Assembly: GCA_938091985.1 (NCBI GenBank)
Contig: CALKOE010000430.1
Span: 1-8,083 of the forward strand
Length of the DNA stretch: 8,083 nt
Source: an uncultured Acidimicrobiales bacterium
GTDB lineage: Bacteria > Actinomycetota > Acidimicrobiia > Acidimicrobiales > Aldehydirespiratoraceae
Direction: 5' to 3'
Position 1 is the first letter of the stretch; the number at the start of each line of letters is the position of its first letter. Positions 1 to 6,350 of the stretch are shown piece by piece. The notes under the pieces are model-generated. The model was not told where the DNA came from. It saw only the letters and a program-made list of their open reading frames with translations, and searched no databases. The position numbers and the translations under genes were made by a program.

Positions 1-506
1 TCACCGGCAAGACCGCCTCGCTGCTCGCCACCGCATGCCGCGTCGGCGCGATCGTCGGCGAGCTCCCCCGTCCCGTGGTGGAGGCAATGACCGAATTCGG
101 CAAGGCCTACGGCATGGCCTTCCAGGTCGTCGACGACATTCTCGACATCATTGCCAGCGACGAACAGCTCGGGAAGCCGGCCGGCAACGATCTCATCGAG
201 GGCATCTACACCCTGCCCGTCATCCATGCGCTCAGCGATCCCACGATCGGCGACGAGCTGCGGTCGTTGCTGACCCCGACGATCACGATCAGCGAACGAG
301 ACCGGGCCCGAGAGCTCGTCCGAGGTAGCGACGGTGTGCGCGTCGCGCTCGACCAAGCTCAGGCATGGGCCGACAAGGCCGGCGCGACTCTCACCGACCT
401 ACCCGACACCCCAGGGGCACGTGCCCTTCGCGCCGCCGCCGATCATCTGATCGAGCGAGCTGCCGCCCCGCTCGGGCGCAAGCGCTTCAGCCGCAAGCCC
501 CGGTAG
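1..506 (+). CDS. Polyprenyl diphosphate synthase, C-terminal fragment (5' end outside window)
   Basis: This is the C-terminal 167 codons or so of a trans-isoprenyl diphosphate synthase, which condenses isopentenyl diphosphate units onto an allylic diphosphate to make a long polyprenyl chain, commonly the menaquinone side chain in actinobacteria. The reading frame is open from base 3. Seen directly: GKTASLL near the left edge, then the second aspartate-rich motif DDILDI (bases 132-149, DDxxD, which binds Mg-diphosphate), then GKPAGNDLIEG followed by TLPVIHAL. The DLxEGxxTLP form, without the GKxTLP lysine common in short-chain synthases, resembles actinobacterial GrcC/HepB-type enzymes. The first DDxxD motif and the chain-length residues lie upstream of the window, so product length cannot be judged. 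The C-terminus is basic (GRKRFSRKPR). The next gene starts 2 bp after the stop, which suggests co-transcription. The family is very secure; the exact product is not. Confidence 0.95.
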   Translation, partial: TGKTASLLATACRVGAIVGELPRPVVEAMTEFGKAYGMAFQVVDDILDIIASDEQLGKPAGNDLIEGIYTLPVIHALSDPTIGDELRSLLTPTITISERDRARELVRGSDGVRVALDQAQAWADKAGATLTDLPDTPGARALRAAADHLIERAAAPLGRKRFSRKPR

Positions 507-508
507 CC

Positions 509-1582
509 GTGCGCGCCGCGCTGCTGCTCGGCAACGGCGGACCGGAGATGCTCGTCGTTCACGACGATGTGCCGGTGCCGACGCTCGCCGCCGGCGAAGC
601 CCTGATCCGGGTCGCCGCATGCGGGGTCAACAACACCGACATCAACACACGAGTCGGGTGGTACAGCCGGTCGGTCACCAGCGGCACATCCGGCGATGGG
701 TTCGCCGAGTCGCAAACTGACGACGCCACGTGGGGAATGGGCGGCCTCGACTTTCCGAGAATTCAGGGCGCCGACATCTGCGGCTTCGTCGTCGAGGTCG
801 GCGACGGCGCAGACCCGGCCTTGATCGGGCGACGCGTGCTGGTCGACCCCTGGATTCGTGACGCCGACGACCCGACCGACCGAAGCCTGGCGGGCTATCT
901 CGGCAGTGAACACGACGGCGGCTTCGCTGAGTTCTGCGCTGTCCCGGCCCGCAACGTCCACCCGATCGAGTCCGACCTGTCCGATGTCGAGCTGGCATCG
1001 TTCGCCTGCTCGTGGTCGACCGCCGAACACATGCTGCAACGTGTCGCGCTGCAGGCCGGGCAGTCGATCGCCGTGCCGGGCGCATCAGGAGGCGTGGGCA
1101 GCGCGCTCGTGCAGCTGGCCAAACGTCGAGACGCTTCAGTGGTCGCCATCGCCGGAGCGGCAAAGCTCAACGACGTGCGCTCGCTCGGCGCCGATCATGT
1201 GATCGCCCGAGACACCGACGCACTCGTCGACGCGGTGATGGCGGCGAACGGCGGTCCGTTCGATGTCGTGGCCGACATCGTCGGCGGCGGCGACTTCGGG
1301 CCCTGGCTCGACGCCCTCAAGCGGGGCGGTCGCTACGTCACCTCCGGCGCCATCGCCGGGCCGGTGGTGGAGCTCGATCTCCGCACGCTGTATCTCAACG
1401 ACCTCGAGCTCTACGGCGCCACCGTCTACGGGCCCGAGGTCTTCGCCGATCTGGTCGGCTACATCGAGCGCGGCGAGGTGCGGCCGGTCATCGGGGGGAC
1501 CTACCCGCTTGATCAGATCGGCGAGGCCCAAACGGCGTTCGCCGAGAAGCGCCACACCGGCAATCTCGTGATCACGATCTAG
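509..1582 (+). CDS. Zinc-independent MDR alcohol dehydrogenase / quinone oxidoreductase-like protein
   Basis: A medium-chain dehydrogenase/reductase of 357 residues, probably a cytosolic NAD(P)H-dependent oxidoreductase of unknown substrate. The GroES-like N-domain covers roughly residues 1-150 ([11 protein letters not shown] at 36-46, [13 protein letters not shown] at 86-98). The nucleotide-binding domain carries [15 protein letters not shown] at 191-205, and the C-terminus has the usual [12 protein letters not shown]. The GHE zinc-site motif is replaced by QGADICG and there is no four-cysteine structural zinc lobe, so it groups with quinone oxidoreductase-type members rather than classical zinc ADHs. 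The start is taken as GTG 509, because [13 protein letters not shown] is a typical family N-terminus and upstream in-frame codons overlap the polyprenyl synthase in an Arg/Ser-rich, non-homologous-looking stretch. No clear Shine-Dalgarno is present; ATG 548 would cut into the first beta strands. It lies 2 bp after the synthase and converges on lysS. A link to quinone metabolism is only suggested by the neighbour. Confidence 0.9.
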   Translation: MRAALLLGNGGPEMLVVHDDVPVPTLAAGEALIRVAACGVNNTDINTRVGWYSRSVTSGTSGDGFAESQTDDATWGMGGLDFPRIQGADICGFVVEVGDGADPALIGRRVLVDPWIRDADDPTDRSLAGYLGSEHDGGFAEFCAVPARNVHPIESDLSDVELASFACSWSTAEHMLQRVALQAGQSIAVPGASGGVGSALVQLAKRRDASVVAIAGAAKLNDVRSLGADHVIARDTDALVDAVMAANGGPFDVVADIVGGGDFGPWLDALKRGGRYVTSGAIAGPVVELDLRTLYLNDLELYGATVYGPEVFADLVGYIERGEVRPVIGGTYPLDQIGEAQTAFAEKRHTGNLVITI

Positions 1583-3024
1583 TCGTCGGCCGGAGCCTCG
1601 ACGTCACCCGTGGCGGCCACTTGCTCCGGACGCAGTGTCGGGAAGAGCACGACGTCGCGGATCGTGGTGGTGCCGGTGAGGATCATGATCAGGCGGTCGA
1701 TGCCGATGCCGAGACCCGCGGTGCCGGGAAGTCCGTATTCGAGGGCCCGGATGTAGTCGTCGTCGACCACCATCGCTTCATCGTCGCCCGCGGCACCTTC
1801 CGCCTCTTGGGCTTCGAAGCGCTGGCGTTGCACAGCCGGGTCGGTGAGTTCGGAGAAGCCGTTGCACAGCTCGCGGCCGGCAACGATGGCCTCGAAGCGT
1901 TCGGTGTAGCCGGGCCGGTCGCGGTGTTCGCGCGACAGCGGCGACACCTCGACGGGATAGTCGGTGACGAAGATCGGTCCCCACAGCTCGGACTCGGTGG
2001 TCTTCTCGTAGATCTCGAGGATCAACTTGCCCGGGCCGTAGTGGTCCTTGACCTCCACGCCGAACTTGTCGCACAGGGCGCGCAGCTCGTCCATCGGAGT
2101 GCCGAGGCTCACCTCGACGCCCGCGTGTTCGAGGATCAGCTCCTCCATGGTCGCCCGTCGCCACGGGGTGGAGAGGTCGGCTTCGCGCCCGTCGTAATCG
2201 ATCGTGGTGGACCCGATGACGTCGAGCGCGGCAGCCTCAACGAGCTCCTCGGTGAGCACCATCATGTCGGCGTGGTCGGCGTAGGCCCAGTAGAGCTCGA
2301 GCATCGTGAACTCGGGGTTGTGACGAGTCGACATGCCTTCGTTGCGGAACACACGACCGATCTCGAACACGCGCTCCATGCCGCCTACCACGAGCCGCTT
2401 CAGGTAGAGCTCCGGAGCGATGCGGAGGTAGAGCTCGGTGTCGAGGGCGTTGTGGTGGGTGACGAAGGGCTTCGCAAGCGCGCCGCCCGGAATTGGGTGC
2501 AGCATCGGTGTCTCGACCTCGATGAAGTCGCGCTCCCCCAGCCACCGCCGGATCGAGGCGACGATCGCCGACCGTTGGCGAAACGCCGTGCGCGCCTCTT
2601 CGGTGACCCACAGGTCGACATAGCGCTGGCGGTAGCGGATGTCGGGATCGCTGATGCCGTGCCACTTGTCGGGGAAGGACCGTTGGGCGTGAGCCAGCAC
2701 GGTCCATTCGTCGACGCGCACCGAGAGCTCGCCGCGCTTGGTGTTCATGACGATGCCCTTGACGAGCACCCAGTCGCCGATCGACAAGCCGGTGAACCCG
2801 TCGAAGTCGGGAGTGCTCTTCGCCATCGCGAAGAGCTGAATGCGGCCGGTGGAGTCCTGAAGGACACCGAAGGCGAGCTTTCCCTGGTCGCGGCGCAGCA
2901 TGAGGCGACCCGCGATCGAGACGACGACGTCGGTTTCCGCGCCGTCCTCGAGCTCGGCGTGGTCGCGGATGATCTCCGCCGTCGTCGCAGTGACGTCGGC
3001 GCGGTACGGGACGGGTTCGGTCAT
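1579..3024 (-). CDS. lysS: Lysyl-tRNA synthetase, class II
   Basis: It charges tRNA-Lys with lysine in the cytosol. The protein has 481 residues, slightly shorter than the roughly 500 usual for bacterial LysS, mainly because the N-terminal helix is short. An OB-fold anticodon-binding domain spans about residues 30-112 ([18 protein letters not shown] at 48-65). It is followed by the LysS signature [10 protein letters not shown] (130-139), class II motif 1 (FIEVETPML, 167-175), PGGALAKPF (179-187), motif 2 ([11 protein letters not shown], 220-230, and NPEFTMLE, 236-243) and motif 3 ([15 protein letters not shown], 437-451) ending in [12 protein letters not shown]. All expected catalytic motifs are present. 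ATG 3024 overlaps the coaX stop in ATGA, so translational coupling is likely; no strong Shine-Dalgarno is seen. Its TAG stop shares CTAG with the converging dehydrogenase gene. lysS near coaX is a known actinobacterial arrangement. No LysX-type membrane domain is attached. Confidence 0.98.
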   Translation of the reverse strand: MTEPVPYRADVTATTAEIIRDHAELEDGAETDVVVSIAGRLMLRRDQGKLAFGVLQDSTGRIQLFAMAKSTPDFDGFTGLSIGDWVLVKGIVMNTKRGELSVRVDEWTVLAHAQRSFPDKWHGISDPDIRYRQRYVDLWVTEEARTAFRQRSAIVASIRRWLGERDFIEVETPMLHPIPGGALAKPFVTHHNALDTELYLRIAPELYLKRLVVGGMERVFEIGRVFRNEGMSTRHNPEFTMLELYWAYADHADMMVLTEELVEAAALDVIGSTTIDYDGREADLSTPWRRATMEELILEHAGVEVSLGTPMDELRALCDKFGVEVKDHYGPGKLILEIYEKTTESELWGPIFVTDYPVEVSPLSREHRDRPGYTERFEAIVAGRELCNGFSELTDPAVQRQRFEAQEAEGAAGDDEAMVVDDDYIRALEYGLPGTAGLGIGIDRLIMILTGTTTIRDVVLFPTLRPEQVAATGDVEAPADD

Positions 3025-3815
3025 CGTTCGTTTCGCTGGTGGACGATCCGGAGACCGTGGAGGGTGAGGAAGGGTTCGACGTGTTCGATCGAGTCGGCAA
3101 CCGGCGCGATCAGGTGGGCGAGCCCACCGGTGGCGACGACGTTGATGTCGCCAAGCTCGCCGGCAAACCGTTCGACCATGCCGTCGATCATCGCCGCAAA
3201 GCCGTAGACCGCGCCGGATTGGATCGACTCGACGGTGGATTTCCCGATCACGCTGCGCGGCTCGACGAGTTCGATGGCTCGGAGCTGGGCGGCTCGACCG
3301 AAGAGAGCATCGAGGCTGACTTCGATGCCCGGGGCGATGGCGCCACCGAGAAACTCGCCATCGGCGGAGATCACGTCGAAGTTGTTGCCGGTGCCGAAGT
3401 CGACCACCACGGTGGGTCCGCCGTAGAGGTCGTGGGCCGCGATCGCGTTGGCGATGCGGTCGGCGCCGACCTCCTTCGGGTTGTCGTAGAGGATCGGCAT
3501 GCCGGTCTTCACACCTGGTTCGATGACGATCGGCGGGAACTTCAGGTAGCGATCCACCATGTCGCGCAGGTTGGCGAGGATACGGGGCACCCCCGAACAG
3601 ATCGAGACGCCGGTGAGGTCTTCTTCGAAGTCGAGACCAGCCGTGTCGAGCAGGGATCGGATGGCAATCGCGTACTCGTCGGATGTGCGCTCTTGGTCGG
3701 TCGAGAGGCGCCAGTGATCGACGAGCCCCACCGCGGCGCCGTCGCCGGCATCGCTGTCGAGGTCGTAGAGGCCCAGCACGTTCTGGGTGTTGCCGACATC
3801 GATCGTGAGAAGCAC
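3021..3815 (-). CDS. coaX: Type III pantothenate kinase
   Basis: It catalyses ATP-dependent phosphorylation of pantothenate to 4'-phosphopantothenate, the first committed step of CoA synthesis. The 264-residue length is normal for CoaX. The ASKHA-fold motifs are visible in order: phosphate loop DVGNT (6-10), [11 protein letters not shown] (117-127) with the expected catalytic Asp119, [14 protein letters not shown] (137-150), GGAIAPGI (157-164), [16 protein letters not shown] (191-206) and ATGGLA (228-233). The loop usually written GTATTFD reads GTGNNFD here, a local variation that need not affect activity. Translation begins at GTG 3815, directly before the LLTIDVGNT strand, and no longer start is needed. 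The gene lies 17 bp after the scramblase-like gene and overlaps lysS by 4 bp. No Shine-Dalgarno is obvious; a TANNNT element 6 nt upstream hints at an internal leaderless promoter. Type III enzymes are generally insensitive to CoA feedback. Confidence 0.97.
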   Translation of the reverse strand: MLLTIDVGNTQNVLGLYDLDSDAGDGAAVGLVDHWRLSTDQERTSDEYAIAIRSLLDTAGLDFEEDLTGVSICSGVPRILANLRDMVDRYLKFPPIVIEPGVKTGMPILYDNPKEVGADRIANAIAAHDLYGGPTVVVDFGTGNNFDVISADGEFLGGAIAPGIEVSLDALFGRAAQLRAIELVEPRSVIGKSTVESIQSGAVYGFAAMIDGMVERFAGELGDINVVATGGLAHLIAPVADSIEHVEPFLTLHGLRIVHQRNER

Positions 3816-3821
3816 GCCGAA

Positions 3822-3827
3822 ACGCTA
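3822..3827 (-). promoter_or_regulatory. Possible internal leaderless -10 before coaX (TAGCGT)
   Basis: In the 17-bp gap after the scramblase-like gene, TAGCGT (TANNNT) ends 6 nt before GTG 3815, which lacks a Shine-Dalgarno. It has the same geometry as the elements before the DUF2520 and scramblase-like genes. Confidence 0.25.
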
Positions 3828-3830
3828 CCG

Positions 3831-3839
3831 GGTCAACCG
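3831..3839 (-). repeat. CGGTTGACC motif, copy upstream of coaX
   Basis: The second copy of the nine-base motif, 15 nt before GTG 3815. It includes the TGA stop codon of the scramblase-like gene, so part of it is constrained by coding, which lowers its weight as a separate signal. Confidence 0.35.
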
Positions 3840-4654
3840 AGCCCTCGTGAATCCTGTTTCAGCGCGAGGTCGACCGAAACCGCCGACGCGACCACGAGGC
3901 TCCGCAACGGTTCCTCGAGCGGGCGGTGGATCTGGAGCACATAGTTGTCGGCCGTGGTGAACATCGTTTTCGCCAGGCCCTCCCAGGTCTTGGTGATGCG
4001 AGCGACCTCGTTGCCCTGCGCGTCCTGGAGGTTGAAGTTCCACGCCCGCCAGTTCTCGCCGTTGAGGCTGCCGATCTCGCCCTGTGGCCCCTCGAGCGAG
4101 AATCGGATCTTGCCGATCATGTTCTTCTGAAGGATCGAACCGATCTGATTCCCAGCCGCGTCCGATACATGCACCTTCGACTTCGCGAACTTCGCCGGGC
4201 GGGTGACCGTGAGTTGCACAGCACCGTTGTTGTCGACCAACTGCAGCGAGTGCGTCATGAACTGGTCAAGGCTGCTGACAAACCGAGCGACCTTCTTCAG
4301 GGCCGACTGCCCGACCTGGCGGATGGCGCCGATCTGGGTGCCGTGCTGGTCGTAGACGGCGTATTCGGTGTTGAGTTCGAGGATCTTCGCCTTCTGGTTC
4401 ACCACGAGTACCGGCTCGGTGAACATCGTGCCGCCACCCTGCGTTGCCGGCTGCACTCCGGCCTTGTCGGCCACCTGGCGCTGGATCTTCTCGGCCGACA
4501 TGCCGGTGCTGGGCACCGCCCCCGCATCGGTGAGGGGATCTGAAGCCTGACGACCATGGTCCGAGACGTGATCTGTCCACTGTGCGCCGTCGTGGTAGCG
4601 GAGCTCGTGCTTTCCGCCGGGATCGGGGTACCAGTCGGCCGTGTACTCAGTCAT
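3833..4654 (-). CDS. DUF2510 / phospholipid scramblase-like (LURP-one-related) protein
   Basis: A 273-residue protein of unknown role. Residues about 6-30 form a DUF2510 module ([23 protein letters not shown]), a short Trp-rich domain common in actinobacterial membrane-associated proteins. Residues about 35-75 are a Gly/Ala/Gln-containing linker. Residues about 77-268 resemble the scramblase/LURP-one/tubby-like beta-barrel family, with repeated strands such as [37 protein letters not shown] and [15 protein letters not shown], ending in a hydrophobic helix ([17 protein letters not shown], 249-265) followed by KQDSRG. No signal peptide is seen; the C-terminal helix is the only candidate membrane segment. 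Bacterial scramblase-like proteins are annotated by fold, and lipid-scrambling activity should not be assumed. It occupies the interval between panC and coaX, where other actinobacteria often carry panD. ATG 4654 is chosen because DUF2510 begins almost at once; no Shine-Dalgarno is visible. Confidence 0.88.
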   Translation of the reverse strand: MTEYTADWYPDPGGKHELRYHDGAQWTDHVSDHGRQASDPLTDAGAVPSTGMSAEKIQRQVADKAGVQPATQGGGTMFTEPVLVVNQKAKILELNTEYAVYDQHGTQIGAIRQVGQSALKKVARFVSSLDQFMTHSLQLVDNNGAVQLTVTRPAKFAKSKVHVSDAAGNQIGSILQKNMIGKIRFSLEGPQGEIGSLNGENWRAWNFNLQDAQGNEVARITKTWEGLAKTMFTTADNYVLQIHRPLEEPLRSLVVASAVSVDLALKQDSRGLG

Positions 4655-4661
4655 GGAGGCG

Positions 4662-4667
4662 AGGCTA
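4662..4667 (-). promoter_or_regulatory. Possible internal leaderless -10 before the scramblase-like gene (TAGCCT)
   Basis: In the 37-bp gap after panC, TAGCCT (TANNNT) ends 7 nt before ATG 4654. The ATG has no Shine-Dalgarno. The placement fits a leaderless internal promoter, but six loosely defined bases are weak evidence and no -35 match is seen. Confidence 0.25.
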
Positions 4668-4676
4668 GGTCAACCG
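4668..4676 (-). repeat. CGGTTGACC motif, copy upstream of the scramblase-like gene
   Basis: A nine-base motif, CGGTTGACC read on the minus strand, 13 nt before ATG 4654 and abutting the TAGCCT element. The same nine bases recur 15 nt before coaX. It could be a regulatory site or a coincidence; TTGACC resembles a -35 hexamer but lies too close to TANNNT for a standard promoter. Confidence 0.35.
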
Positions 4677-4691
4677 GGTCGGGTCGGCCGC

Positions 4692-5540
4692 TCAGTCAGC
4701 CACGCAGCCGTCGTTGTCGATCAGACGGGCTTTGCTGAACTTCACGGCCACGAGCAGCCGCACCTCGCCTGCGAGCGACCCGTCCGCCACCAACGAGTGC
4801 GCCGGCACCGCCGCGGCATAGTCGACCGTGCCGAGGCTGGCACCGGCTAGCACCTCGCTCATGGCCGCCTCAACAGCCGCTGGGTCGCGCTCACCGTCGG
4901 CGACGGCCGACAGGCCGGCATCGAGGGCTCGACGAAGCAACGGCGCTTGCGCCCGTTCCTCGGCGGTGAGGTAAACGTTGCGGCTCGACATCGCCAGGCC
5001 GTCGGACTCGCGAACAATCGGGCAGGGCACAACCTCGACCGGCATGCTCAGGTCGGCAGCCATCCGAGTGACCACGGCAACCTGCTGCCAGTCCTTCGCT
5101 CCGAAGTAGGCACGGCACGGTCCGACGATCGAGAAGAGCTTCGCGACCACGGTTGCCACCCCGGCGAAATGGCTCGGCCGGTGCTCGCCCTCGAGCGGCG
5201 CTGCCACTCCAGGGCAGGAAACCACCGTGTCGACCGGCGATGGGTACATCTCTTCGACCGACGGCGCGAAGACGAAATCGGCCCCGGCCCCGCGGCAGTA
5301 GGCAACGTCGGCATCGAGGTCGCGTGGATAATCCTCCAGGTCCTCGCCCTCCGCGAACTGCAGCGGGTTGACGAACACCGACACCACGGTGCGCGCATTC
5401 GCCTCGACCGACGCGCGGATGAGCGAGACGTGGCCGTCGTGGAGATAGCCCATGGTGGGGACGAAGCCGACGGAGTTGCCGGCGGCCCGCTGCTCATCGA
5501 GAACCGCACGGATCTCGGAGATGGTGCGAATGATCTGCAT
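4692..5540 (-). CDS. panC: Pantothenate synthetase (pantoate--beta-alanine ligase)
   Basis: It joins pantoate and beta-alanine with ATP through a pantoyl-adenylate to form pantothenate, in the cytosol. The 282-residue length matches the family. Motifs in order: VPTMGYLHDGH (27-37), containing the HIGH-like nucleotide motif as HDGH; VVSVFVNPLQF (52-62); RDLDAD (73-78); GEHRPSHFAGVATVVAKLF (118-136); YFGAKDWQQ (145-153), where many homologues have FGEKDYQQ; the KMSKS-equivalent MSSRN (184-188); and C-terminal ARLIDN (271-276). All key regions are intact. ATG 5540 is supported by a GAGGAG Shine-Dalgarno embedded in the last codons of the upstream DUF2520 gene, whose stop is only 8 bp away, so the two are almost certainly co-transcribed. 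Its neighbour two genes downstream, coaX, uses its product. Neither panB nor panD is in the window. Confidence 0.98.
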   Translation of the reverse strand: MQIIRTISEIRAVLDEQRAAGNSVGFVPTMGYLHDGHVSLIRASVEANARTVVSVFVNPLQFAEGEDLEDYPRDLDADVAYCRGAGADFVFAPSVEEMYPSPVDTVVSCPGVAAPLEGEHRPSHFAGVATVVAKLFSIVGPCRAYFGAKDWQQVAVVTRMAADLSMPVEVVPCPIVRESDGLAMSSRNVYLTAEERAQAPLLRRALDAGLSAVADGERDPAAVEAAMSEVLAGASLGTVDYAAAVPAHSLVADGSLAGEVRLLVAVKFSKARLIDNDGCVAD

Positions 5541-5548
5541 GGCTCGAA

Positions 5549-6268
5549 CTACTCCTCGTCGACTCGAGCGCGGCCGGCAAGGCGACGAGCCTCAACCGAC
5601 AGGACTTCGTAGGCCGCGGTTTCGTCATCAGCCAAGGCGGCAAGGTGGCGGCGAATGGTGGCCTCGTCGCCGCGAGCCGCCGGTCCGGTGAGCGCAGCAG
5701 CAGGACCGAGCGCACGGACGTTGGCCAACGATCCTTCGGCCAGGTCGAGCAACGCCTCGAACGGCACACCGACCGAGGCCGCCACGCGCTCCGCCTGGCC
5801 GAGCAGAGCCACGAGATGGTTCGACGCGATCACTGCCGCTGCGTGGTAGCTCGCCCGGTCCTCGTCGGCAATGCCGAAAGAGCGACCATCGAGCGTCGAC
5901 ACGATGTCGTCGACCACGGGGTCACCGGCAGTGGCGAACCACGCGCCGGCAAGTCGAGCTGCGCCGGTGATCTCGTCGGGAAGTGAGACCAGAGGGTGCA
6001 GCGCTCCCGTCCGGTCATGCGCGCCGAGCTCGTCGAGCCCACGAGACCCGGAGAGATGGATCACTACCGCGTCGAGCGCAGGCAGGGAATCGGCCACCGA
6101 TGCGATCGAATCATCAGGGGTGGCGATCACCACCACGTCGGCACCGTCACCAATTGACGCGAGATCGTCACCACGGCCGAAATACCTGGGCTCGGCCCAC
6201 CCGCACAGTTGCAGGGCTCGACCCAGGGATCGCCCGGCCCGACCCGGTCCGATGACGTGGAGTTGCAC
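5549..6268 (-). CDS. Rossmann-like / DUF2520 oxidoreductase, possible ketopantoate reductase
   Basis: A 239-residue two-domain protein numbered from GTG 6268. An N-terminal Rossmann domain starts at the first residues with VIGPGRAGRSLG (5-16, GxGxxG) and continues with DVVVIATPDDSIASVA (44-59), HLSGSRG (71-77) and GALHPLVS (88-95). The C-terminal helical DUF2520 domain begins near YHAAAVIASNHLVALL (141-156) and includes ALTGPAARGD (192-201). The fold resembles F420- or NADP-dependent reductases and 6-phosphogluconate/ketopantoate dehydrogenases. Genes of this family sit directly before panC in other actinobacteria, and a ketopantoate reductase role has been considered for such proteins; here it is an inference from position and fold. 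An in-frame GTG at 6289 would add seven residues (MLRYRAG). The later start is preferred because the Rossmann strand then begins normally and a TACCGT element lies 6 nt upstream. The gene ends 8 bp before panC. Confidence 0.87.
   Translation of the reverse strand: MQLHVIGPGRAGRSLGRALQLCGWAEPRYFGRGDDLASIGDGADVVVIATPDDSIASVADSLPALDAVVIHLSGSRGLDELGAHDRTGALHPLVSLPDEITGAARLAGAWFATAGDPVVDDIVSTLDGRSFGIADEDRASYHAAAVIASNHLVALLGQAERVAASVGVPFEALLDLAEGSLANVRALGPAAALTGPAARGDEATIRRHLAALADDETAAYEVLSVEARRLAGRARVDEE
5552..5557 (-). promoter_or_regulatory. Shine-Dalgarno of panC (GAGGAG)
   Basis: GAGGAG on the minus strand lies 11 nt before panC ATG 5540 and forms the final Glu-Glu codons of the DUF2520 gene. 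The spacing is a little long but within the range used by bacteria. It is the only clear Shine-Dalgarno in the minus-strand cluster, it supports the ATG chosen for panC, and it suggests translational coupling to the gene upstream. Confidence 0.5.
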
Positions 6269-6274
6269 GCCTGC

Positions 6275-6280
6275 ACGGTA
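6275..6280 (-). promoter_or_regulatory. Possible leaderless -10 element before the DUF2520 gene (TACCGT)
   Basis: TACCGT fits the actinobacterial TANNNT -10 consensus and ends 6 nt before GTG 6268, the spacing expected when transcription starts at the initiation codon. No Shine-Dalgarno precedes this start and no convincing -35 hexamer is seen. If real, it would be the main promoter of the pan/coaX/lysS cluster. Confidence 0.3.
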
Positions 6281-6318
6281 CCGGAGCACCCATACGACGA
6301 TGATTCGTTCGCCTCATT

Positions 6319-6336
6319 GGATCGGGGCCCCAATCC
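6319..6336. repeat. 18-bp imperfect palindrome in the divergent intergenic region
   Basis: GGATCGGGGCCCCAATCC pairs with itself at eight of nine positions (the only mismatch is C6323 against A6332). It ends 14 nt before ATG 6351 of the diguanylate cyclase and 50 bp upstream of the DUF2520 start. The position and symmetry suit a dimeric regulator's operator, or a hairpin at the 5' end of the cyclase transcript. If the cyclase starts at ATG 6300, it would lie within coding sequence. Confidence 0.45.
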
Positions 6337-6350
6337 TCCGATGGACAACT

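Noticed and set aside
365..508. N-terminal extension of the dehydrogenase up to ATG 365
   Set aside because: The extra 48 residues overlap the polyprenyl synthase in another frame, are Arg/Ser/Pro-rich and lie outside the MDR fold; GTG 509 gives the normal N-terminus.
1560..1620. Terminator hairpin at the convergent junction
   Set aside because: No inverted repeat with a T-run is visible; only the CTAG tetranucleotide is symmetric.
1621..3207. A 528-codon open frame on the plus strand opposite lysS and the end of coaX
   Set aside because: It is antisense to a gene with all class II synthetase motifs. Its translation is low-complexity in Asp, Val, Arg and Gly with no recognisable domain, as expected of a mirror frame in GC-rich DNA.
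3039..3944. A 301-codon open frame on the plus strand opposite coaX
   Set aside because: It is the complementary shadow of coaX and part of the scramblase-like gene, without motifs of its own.
6269..6289. Seven-residue extension of the DUF2520 protein from GTG 6289
   Set aside because: Not excluded, but MLRYRAG precedes the first Rossmann strand without need, and neither start has a Shine-Dalgarno. GTG 6268 is preferred for its TANNNT spacing and family-like N-terminus.
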